Positions 54,897 to 64,000 of a stretch of 64,000 nucleotides of DNA are shown here, one piece after another. Under the pieces are notes generated by a model. That model had not been told where the DNA came from. It did not search any database and saw only the letters and a program-made list of their open reading frames with translations. The translations under genes and the position numbers were made by a program. This stretch comes from Echinococcus granulosus (taxonomy: Eukaryota > Platyhelminthes > Cestoda > Cyclophyllidea > Taeniidae): contig NW_020170398.1 in the NCBI RefSeq assembly GCF_000524195.1, forward strand, positions 1,127,746 through 1,191,745, written 5' to 3'. Position 1 is the first letter of the stretch; every line of letters begins with the position of its first letter.

Positions 54897-57800
54897 TTAA
54901 GACTTTTCATCAATCTTTTCCTCTCCCTTCTTATTCTCGTCTCCATCAGCATCTTTTTCTGCCTTTGGTTGTGCTTCCTCTTCTAAAATAAATCAGAATT
55001 TCATTGAAAAAAAGATAAGGCTGAAATGTTGACAACTTCAGAGGACGTCCATATCCCGATTCTCTAGTTTCTAACTCCACGGCTAATTCCTGTGCATTCT
55101 AGTCCCTTCTGATTGACCAACACACATATAGATGTGATAGCAATGGCTGTAAGATCAAGGCCAAGCAAATATTAGTAAACACGTAAGGCTGGAACCATTC
55201 CTAGGCGCTAGCATCCCCCCTTAACCGGCCGGCTGCCACTTGCACCCACGTCGTACCCTTTGTTTGCTACTACACGTCAAGAGATAAAGAGGCGTCTTCC
55301 ACCAACCCACTGGGGCTGAAAATTCGACCAGTTCAGAGCTCACGCACATAAATACCATTTTGCAACAAATAAGGTCTACCTGGAAGATATAATTAGCATA
55401 TATGAGAATATTACCTTTTGGAGGTGAGGATTTGCCAGCTCGTAGAGCACGACAGAGGTTGGATAGGCTGTCAACCTGTTTTTGCAGGGCTTGTGATCTC
55501 TCCTTCTCCTTGCGACACTCGTCGATCATGTCCAAGAGGGCCTTCTGACTCACCTCCCATTTGCTACGCCACTCCAAGGCGGCCGATTCCGCGGTGCGCA
55601 GATGTTTCGTCATCTGGTGTTTGGAAACAAATGTCAAATGAAAGTCGAGACGTCCAGACAACTGCCTACATTGCCCTCAGTGTTGTATCTGACTCTTCTT
55701 GGAGTCGGCAAATCGAACCATTCGGTCCCTTCCTACTGCCCCAGTAGTTCTATCAAGCCGAATTTGCTTTTTCATCATAAGTTGTTAGCAATGACTTGTT
55801 TAACTTTTGGACCTGGGAAATGAAACCCCACTGTTTAAATATATGTATCACAAGAGCACAGATGAGAACGCGTCATTTCATTAGTATGGTGCACATTACT
55901 ATGCTTTCTACTAACACTTCTTGGATCTGATGCAATTCAGACTCATCAGCTTCACGAGATTTCAGAATTGCAGCAACTTCGCGTGCAGATTTGCCTCTAA
56001 CATTCAGGGAAGGTGCGGTGGAGGTGCGTACCACATAGAATGGTCCCAAAAGTCTACCTCTGGTGGTAAATCATTCAAAAATGAATGCAGTGCTCTCGGG
56101 GAGACCAACCATTCTTAACCCGAGTAGGCAATCACGTCTCGCGTTTGACAAGTTGTTTCGTGACTCACGTGACAAGGAGGACTTTCCCCAATTTTTAATT
56201 TCATATAAAATGAAACAACTCCCCTACACCTACACTAACAGGGGGAGGGGAAGGGCAAAGGAAAGCGGAAGCGGCACTTACGCGTGTTAATAGGCAGCGG
56301 CAATCCTCGAAAACGATCTACCTGTCGACCCTCGCTTCTTCCATATTTCACAGGACGTTGTATATTCCAAACTGCTGCCTGGCAGACTTGTGATAAAGAC
56401 TGTTTTTTTTTACAATAGACTCATCATTGATTAGCACAACCCATTCACCACCCACAACACTTCACACATCTAAGGCACACCACCTTCTCACACCCTGACG
56501 ACTTTCCTCGTGTCTCTGTGTGCGCGTGCTGCACAGCAGATTCAATTGCCTGGCATGTTGAAGATTAAACACTCCTTCCATCCAACAAACCTGCAAAACT
56601 CCTCTTTTTTAGAAAAAGCCAAGATCAGTGGATTGGAGGAAAGAACGTCCCATTCTTATTCTTACAAGACACACAAGACTGCATGCTCCAAACCACTTAG
56701 AGGAAGGGAGAAAGGTGGCGTCCTAACCTCATTTGCAGCCTTCGGTTGCCCTTAGTTCACATTTCCTTAGCATCACACCCCCCGAAACAGAACTGATATG
56801 TCTTTTGGAGGGGAAAATGCCGAGATAGGAAGGAAGGTGGATAGGGCTAGGGTTTTTCCTGGGTTCTAGAGACGAAATGTTGTATAAAGGCCGAGATGCT
56901 AATGTTAATTTTTCAACGAATAAAGCATTTAAAGTGCTTTCTAGAAATATTCAGGCTTTATCACCAGATAAGGTACGAATTTACTGAGTGTGACTTATCT
57001 AAATTTGACAGCTAACGTAGTTTGAAAAAATAAAACATGAAAATGAAAAGCCAGGCGAGATTCGCGATAGTTGAGTGAAGGGTCTTCGCTGTCACCTTGA
57101 CAACACCGAGCCAACGATAGATCAAATAAGACTTTTTTCTTTTCAAAAAAGACAATTTATCCTCCCAATCGGTGAGAACTGCCTAGTATGAGAGAGGGTG
57201 AAATCTTAGGGACTCTTTTGTTTTGTCGATAAGAAAACATTGAAAGGGATACAGGCTCGCCGCAAACGGTTAGACAAACACCCCCATGGTTTCAGTTTAA
57301 GGCTGATTTGTGTAAAATCAGCCAATCTCTTTACCGAGGAAAGGTTTGATGGGAGAAAGCCAGATTTGATTTCATAAATTTTGATTATTCAAACGTCACA
57401 AACCACTTTCCTTGAAATCTTCCACTTTTGTACTTCTGAATGGTTCTTGCAATGACACCCATGTTTATTATGAGATGAAAAGATTCACCGACTCCATTAC
57501 GGTTTATCACTAGTAAATACTTGGGTCCCAGCCCAGTTCTCACACATGGCCGGCAAAATGGCAAAAGTTGTCTCCGCTGAACGAGAGTCACAACAATAAT
57601 AATAATAACCGTTAAGGAAAAAGATGAAGTCGTCAGAACTACCTACGCTATGTTATCTACACTACTCCGTGATTCCTGAATTGAGTGAAGGGACCGAGTT
57701 TAGGAGATAAAACGACCGAGAGAATCCCATCAAGGATCACAAAGCGCAAGGTCAAATTCTAACCATAAAAACAGAAAATACTTCTTTTGTTTAAGCTGTG

Positions 57801-60800
57801 TTGGAAGAATTCGTAAATGTCGCCAGCTTTTTTAGAGTCACCGGCATCCACACGCATGCGATGTGCGTCCAAGGAAGTGGAGTTTCGCAAACCACCAACC
57901 AGAGTGTTATGGACAACGTAGCACATAAGCTCCCCGAGTCTCAAATAGATGTATCATTATTATTATTATACTGCTGAAAAAAGAAAACTCTACACATATT
58001 TTCATATCTTAAACACAATCATTATTTACAGCAAGATTTGGTGAAACCGGATGTGGTAAATTGATAAAGCACACGTCGCGGATAAGAAAAAATCTAAGAT
58101 CCTCTGCTGTGCTGTTGCGTGCCAACATGAAGGAATTTCAATTTGTAGAAGAATGCAGGCTGTTGCGATTCTCTACTTTACTACGTCAACCATTTCAGCT
58201 CGCATGCTGGTGGTGTGACAATCTTCGTCCTTCTGCTACTTTTCGACTTGGAGGCAAGCATCAATGTATTTCCCTGAAGTACTAACAATAGACCACTTCT
58301 TGCAAGCCTAATAAGCGGTCGCATCAAACGGCGTGTTGTTTGAAACAAATTCACGCCAAGAAATGCAGTCATTGAGGCATTTTTACAGTTGGCCGGCATG
58401 GAAAGCTCACAGTTTGGATGGCAATATTTGTGATTTCGACAGTGATTAACCACAGGCCACACTGAACTGATTTATAATTGGGCCATGATCAAGAAATTGG
58501 TGAAATTTCTCCAAATAGCAAGCGCATTCAAGACACCACTGCCATCTGTGGGGAATGCCTTCACCAAAAGCATTCACGTACGCACGCCTGTTGATTGCTT
58601 TTGGTGGGTAAGCGGTGAGGGTTTTGTTTCACCTGACGACGCATGGACGCTGACGGTGCAGAGGCACGAACAAAATACGTGACTGCGTTTCCCAGATGCT
58701 CTCTCAGTCGACTAAACTCTACGCAAAAAAAGGGCTGAAGAAATTTTGGATTTTGAGTCGAAAATCCCAGTTGCACAGGGTATGGAAGTAAATTTTTAAG
58801 GAGCTTGGATTAAAATAAAGCAGGACGTCTTCATAGTCAATTTTGAAAGAGTTGGGAAGGAAGGAAACTGAACAAGTCTGCACCGAACAATTACAAACGC
58901 AGTAGCATTGTTAACAATGACAATACTAAAATATTAGCACCCGAGGAAACTGAAGAAAGTTGATTGAATTGATGACAGGGTACACGACCCACAAATTACT
59001 GTTACCCTTTTTGTCTTTACTGAAGTGAACAAAACGCAGTGGCCATTGGCATTCCCTGGCTTCGGCGATTCACTTAAAGCAAAGCTAAGCTGAAAACTGG
59101 TTAGAGAACTGAAAAAGTCCACTTCGTGCCTACCAATTTATGCAAAGATGGGATATCTGCCCCGAAAAACCCTTTTACAACAAGGACAACAACAACAACA
59201 ACAAAAAAGCTCAGCTGACAAGGTACATTTGGGGGAGAAAAAGACGCACCTTTTGCATCTCCTTCTTGGTGTTTTCGATGAGATCGTTGCTTTTGGCCAT
59301 AGTTTTATTGAAAGACTGGTACTTGTTCTTGTAAAATTCAATCTACAAATGCAAGATAAAAGGAAGAATAGAATCGCTCCGCATGAAAAAGGAGACGAAG
59401 GGTGCCTCCTGAAAAGTGTACGGCGCGCATCAAACTAGAGGTGAATTGTCCTAGGATGTCAGACCTCGATGGGAACGAAGCAAATGAAAATTTTCGCCTA
59501 ATTTGCACTTTCTAAGTAAAGTATAATTTCTACATCTTCTAAACTACTTTTGATAAATATTGCGGCAGTGGATGGACGTTGTTTCAAGAATATCAGGAAC
59601 CGCACATGAGGGCAAAGCAGAATTTATGCTACTATTTGTTCCCTACAAAAGAATTTTTCAGGTAACATCTTGCCTAGATAAAATGACCCGGAACAGTGCA
59701 AAGTAGACTACAGGACTGTGGAAAGCAGGATTTAAAAGACGACGGGGGAAGAGGCAGCGAAAGATGGATTAAAAAACTCCAACAAAATAATAATAGCAAC
59801 TTTTAAAGAAGAAAAGGGATCCAAATATGAGGCTTTCGACGCACTTTATCACTCTCAACGTAAGAGGCAGACGGACTTAACATGAAGAAAACAAGACGAG
59901 AGTGGAGCTTTGAATTCCCTGCTTTACGTTCAAAGATGGTACTTTTAGACCAGCTTGAAGACTGAGAGACAGCAAAAGGTGAAGGGGATATTATGAATTC
60001 AATCCTCTACTTTAAACAATAAGACACCCACCAACAGGAAAACGGGCGTTTGACATTTAGTAAACCACTACTAGAACAAAATGTCAGTACAAAAAAAGAG
60101 AAAAAGTGCAGCAAACAGGTCCTACGCAATCTTTTCCAACCACGCAAAGGAATGAGGAGTATGTTGATGGAGATTCTTTAATCACAAATGGGGTGCAAAT
60201 ATGTCAAGCCTGTAGGCCGAATAAAGCTAGACTGAAAAGTATGGAAACTTAAAGGAGCCTCCAATTCCACTCTTTTAGAACATTTAGAGAAGTGTCAATG
60301 TAAGCGGCAAAGCCAGTACGAAGAAGCGGGTGTTTTACACTTGGAAGTCTGAAAACAAGAGAATTCCTACCCAACTCATGCAGATAATGCAAATTGGTCA
60401 AAGAAGTAAAAAAAAGACTAGTAGAAAGTGAGCAAAAAAGGAAACGGACGTTTCAGTCTTAGTAACTTCATACTACTTCATCCTGAAATTGGGGACCTTA
60501 GAAGAAAGAAGGGTTAAGAGGCGGAGAATTTATGGATATCCCAGAATGAGTAATCTATCACTAATGCAGGTCCTTTCTCCAGTAGGGAAATGCTAAAGAG
60601 GAAATGTATAATCAAGCCCATTTAAACTATTTATCCGTATAACCTTAGTAGAGGAATGGGAAAAGGTAGTTAACATTTAATGTTACCTTGGCTCAAAAAT
60701 AAGAACCCCTAGCTGAACAATTATGACTAGCGGAGAATGAGAAGAGAAATTTGCCTGCTCTTTGAGCTTCTCCTCCACCAACTGGTGCGCCTCGAGGCGC

Positions 60801-63688
60801 TGTTTAAGGAGGCTGCACTCCTCGAGGGCTCGCTCCGTCTCGCGCTTCTCGCGCAGCACCGCCTGCTCCTGCACTGCCCGCGCCTGCACCGCCTTCGCCT
60901 CCGCCAGCTTCGCCTCCAACTCCCGCGTCTTCAGTAGCTGCAACAGATGAACACAAGAGAGATTTTCCCAGAACTAGTTGAATAACGGTTAACCTGTCAG
61001 TTTTATATACAACTTCAGTGGCACTTCACCTGATGAGGAAGGAGGGGCCATATCAACGGAAAATAACCATGGTGCTGAGCAAGTGAGACACTGCCTCTCA
61101 CAGAGTATCAAGGAGTAGATATTTCCAATAACACGAAACAAATAGTCGCTGCATCAATGTCACCAGTGGCTGTAACAGTGAATAGCGAGGGACGAGGAAG
61201 GTTTAGGGCTGACAATTTTGTAAAGGGAACATACCCCAAAGTAAAAACTGCTTAACCTGACGATTGGTTAGTACCTACAAGGCTTCGGGAAAGAAACTTT
61301 CACAAGTGCGGCTGATCCATTTCAGAACAGCTCATGTCATTTCCTCGAGGGTTCCTTGGAGCCCAGAATGCGCTAACTTACCGAAATTGAATATTTTTTG
61401 TGCATAATGACTGCGGCCATCATTCCCGCAGAGAGACTGATTTTTAATTTAAAAACAGACGATCATGCATCAATAAGAATTTCCACATGCTGAGTGAATG
61501 CTCGCAGGAGTGACTGGGGACTAGGAACGACCGTGGCCGAGACCGTCGTTGAGAGAGGTACGTTAAGCCGTCGTTTTGGGATTTGCAACATTCAAGTAGC
61601 TTACTCCAGAGCGGCTGAATGGAGCTTCAATATGAGAACCGCCCAAGTTTGGATTCTGTGCTTCTATTCACATGCAAACATCACCATTATTGGCTGCCAT
61701 CTTTGTTGACGGTGACTGCGCTAGCCTAGCCACTATGTATGCGTCCGTTGTATGTGATGGAAGGCACTTATTACTTACTACAGTGCGCAGCATTAGCCAC
61801 AGAAGCATTCCTTTTATCGAAAAACCTGCAATATTGAGTCCTGAAGTGGCTTGAATATCCCTGCACTGTTACAAAAAAAATTGCATATCCACATCTCCAC
61901 ATATAGGTAGCAAAAGTCCACCTAAAAGGACCACAATTGAAAACCACAAAGCATTGACTCCAACTCCCGCGCCTTCAGCAATTACATGGAGGGACAGGTA
62001 AAATCTGGGACTATCTTTGCATTCATAACCCTTTGAATTTGTCTCCCGAAGCAGCGACAGCAAACGCAAACAAAGAAGTGAATAAACGAGTCAATATGCT
62101 CACTTATTACCTGCTGGGCTTTTACATCAAAGTAAGCTAACTACTTAGTTAAGAGGCTTTAAAAATAACCCAAACAAGACGTCATAAAGCCCAACAAAGA
62201 CATCAAAAAGCAAGCAATTTAGAATGCAATGTCATATTTTACCAATCAAATTAACTATACCTGCAGAGGGATTCCTAATAAAAAGATGGAAACTGTGCGG
62301 TGCTTTGCAATGACCTTTCTCAAAACCAGACTATCAATGCGTCACGGAGGACAAGTTATGCCTTCTTTTAATACAGTGCACGAATCCAAGAGAAGGGTGA
62401 CCAACAATTTCTAAAATTGTTTTACGCCAAAATTTTTACGTTGGAGTCCCTTGAACAACTATGTTTAGACGTCATTGAAGGAGTCCTCGAAGCTGGATGC
62501 CCTCAATATCAAGGACTTATGGTATTGTGCAAACAATAAAGTCGTAATCGAAATAAATACAGACCACGCAAAAAGTAGCTGCCCTAGGGACCGCACGAAA
62601 ACGGATGGCGAATTTATCCGACAGGGATGAGATAGTCAGGGACCTAATCAAATAGGTACTATCATTACTGCCTAATTAGCCAGAACACTTATAAAGTGTA
62701 GTTTTAGATGACAGCAAAGATCAGGATAACGTCCGCAATGACACATTCACAAGCATGAATCGGTCACAGATTGAAACGTCGATCAGATAAATACGAACAA
62801 GCCGATGATCTGAATATTATCAATGAGAATAACGGTTGAGGGAAATAAAAGCAACTTAAGTGTGCTCCACTTTTATTTGAAGAGGTACTGAATAACATAG
62901 GGTAAAAAAATAATTAAGAGGCTGGAAGGTTGGTCTAACTAAAGACGCCACGATTACCTTTTGCACGTAACTTTCACGTTTTTCGTGGTCCGCGATGAAT
63001 TTCTGCAGTTTATCAGCCAACATTTGATTCTCTTCCCGAAGTTTATTATTCTTTTCCAAATAGTCGTTCAGTTGGGTTTGAATTTCGTTGATTCCACTCT
63101 GAAACCGGTCAGCCACCTCCTTACGCTTCTCGTCTTCTGACTGAGCCATCGCCAAGCTTTGATCCTACGGAATCACTCTACTGAAAACGGTTTGAAAACC
63201 AACGTACCCTTATCAAGTGATTTTGCTTCTGGAGCTCCCTACACAAAGCCTCTAACTTTTCCCTCTGTATATTCGCTCGATTAAAACTATCAAGGTACTG
63301 ATCACGTTCAGCCGCGACCTGAAATTTTCACAGATCATACTCCTTTTCAAAAACTCCAACGATTCATTACTAAAACAAGGAAGTTCTTACAGATAAAATG
63401 CGCTTTTCTGTGAGCTTGAGCTTTGAACTCATCTCGCTGTTTTCCGAATTAAGGATTTGAAACTTTCTATACAGTGCAATAAGTTTATCCTCATCACTAG
63501 CATCTTCCGGGAGAGTGCGCAGTTCACCAGCTGAAAAGACTTGGTGTAAACTACTGACAGCACGAACCTATAAATTTAAGCTCTCTTTTGCGATGCTTTT
63601 TGGTCAAACCGAGGACACTTTTTTGCTTTTCTTCCTCTTGCTTCTGTTTTTCTTCAATAATTTCGGCGACCGGTTCCTCAGTAGCCAT
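54897..63688 (-). CDS. Taxilin (coiled-coil, syntaxin-binding family)
   Basis: Complete in eight exons: 63568-63688 (ATG), 63391-63530, 63208-63318, 62958-63164, 60755-60937, 59250-59342, 55415-55613 and 54897-54982 (TAA), 379 aa, all in phase. The taxilin core spans nearly the whole protein. Exon 3 has KLEALCRELQKQN, exon 4 LREENQMLADKLQKF and YVQK, exon 6 IEFYKNKYQSFNKTMAKSND, exon 7 EWRSKWEVSQKALLDM and LSNLCRALRAG. All match conserved blocks of alpha/beta/gamma taxilin. The protein should be one long coiled coil and, by family, acts in vesicle traffic through syntaxins. The N-terminus is short (about 50 aa before the core) and the tail is a Lys/Glu/Asp-rich run ending DEKS. The first intron is only 37 nt; the intron after exon 5 uses a GC donor. 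Which vertebrate paralogue it corresponds to cannot be decided. Confidence 0.96.
55614..59249. other. Intron of taxilin
   Basis: 3.6 kb with GTGCGT donor and CACCAG acceptor. Several open frames (for example 56510-56755 and 58061-58285) have no coding support. ATT/AAT short repeats lie near 57594 and 57956. Confidence 0.6.
59343..60754 (-). other. GC-AG intron of taxilin
   Basis: The donor is CAG|GCAAAT and the acceptor TTTGTAG. No GT donor nearby gives the family-like join KLKEQ|IEFYKNKYQ. Reading through instead gives a non-conserved tail and a stop. Confidence 0.8.
60938..62957. other. Intron of taxilin
   Basis: A 2-kb AT-rich intron with GTAATC donor and TTGCAG acceptor. Around 61955-61980 there is a short stretch (CTCCAACTCCCGCG-CTTCAG) that resembles part of exon 5 (CTCCAACTCCCGCGTCTTCAG at about 60915-60935), possibly a small partial copy. 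Confidence 0.5.
63531..63567 (-). other. 37-nt mini-intron in taxilin
   Basis: Starts GTTCGTG and ends CTTTTCAG. It cont­ains an in-frame stop if retained; removal joins LKFIA to GELRTLPEDASDEDK. Confidence 0.9.
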
Positions 63689-64000
63689 ACCAGGTGCGAA
63701 CTAGGACACTAGAACAACCACAGCCCAAGCCTGTTAAAATTAGCGCACTTTTGGCAAAAACGACTAAGCACTTGCTCAAAGCTCGTAGTTAATTTTACCT
63801 CTTAAAAATTTGCAAAAAAATATCATATGATATGCATTGAAATGGGTTTGTAGACATTTTTTATAGTGTATGTGTCTGTAGTATTTTTACCGCGATTGCA
63901 GATATTTCAATTGGAGCACTGACACTACAACTCTTTTATCGTACTATTAGATTCGACAGCATGTACTTCACAAAAGCTCAAAATTTTTGTTTTTGGGCAT
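63689..64000. other. Upstream of taxilin
   Basis: AT-rich sequence that should include the taxilin promoter and 5' UTR. No further gene is visible and no specific promoter element can be named. Confidence 0.5.

Noticed and set aside
1..64000. Spliced-leader RNA gene, rRNA or snRNA
   Set aside because: I found no stretch matching a known spliced leader or the conserved cores of these RNAs by eye.

Overview
This is a eukaryotic, animal-type genomic window. Coding sequence comes in short exons separated by AT-rich introns with many microsatellites, and there are two 100-base assembly gaps (13637-13736 and 54665-54764). Several introns are extremely short (32, 35, 37, 44 and probably 48 nt, GT...AG). 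Together with the gene content this points to a flatworm, most likely a tapeworm; the species is an inference. I identified genes by translating the sequence, joining splice sites in phase and comparing with protein families from memory. No database search was possible.

Four genes are secure. (1) 1650-2525, minus: 5' coding exons of an MTSS1/MIM-type I-BAR protein, whose 3' part was not found and probably lies beyond the left edge. (2) 4438-4881, minus: ribosomal protein eS28 (RPS28), complete in two exons, 69 aa. (3) 38147-39526, plus: proteasome subunit beta type-4 (PSMB4, beta7), complete in five exons, 244 aa. (4) 54897-63688, minus: taxilin, complete in eight exons, 379 aa, with one GC-AG intron.

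The largest object is an unrecognised minus-strand gene from 35958 down to 6880. Thirteen exons can be joined in phase; at least one more is missing between 27081 and 21703. Its product (at least 986 aa) is mostly low-complexity (poly-Pro/Gln, Ser/Asn/Pro-rich, an acidic run, an NLS-like basic stretch) around two ordered helical segments. Its introns hold a 148-bp direct repeat at about 95% identity (8413-8560 and 10549-10696) and many microsatellites.

The plus strand between 44 and 53.5 kb holds several weaker exon series without a firm family: 44182-45463, 45831-48714 (one CxxC motif and a Ser/Pro-rich tail), 49023-50183, and a His-rich C-terminal exon at 52844-53449. A small unplaced plus-strand gene may lie at 5221-5964, divergent from RPS28. 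PSMB4 and the large unknown gene are head to head with about 2.2 kb between their start codons. The secure genes look like ordinary housekeeping functions (translation, protein degradation, vesicle traffic, membrane curvature); I see no operon or shared pathway.
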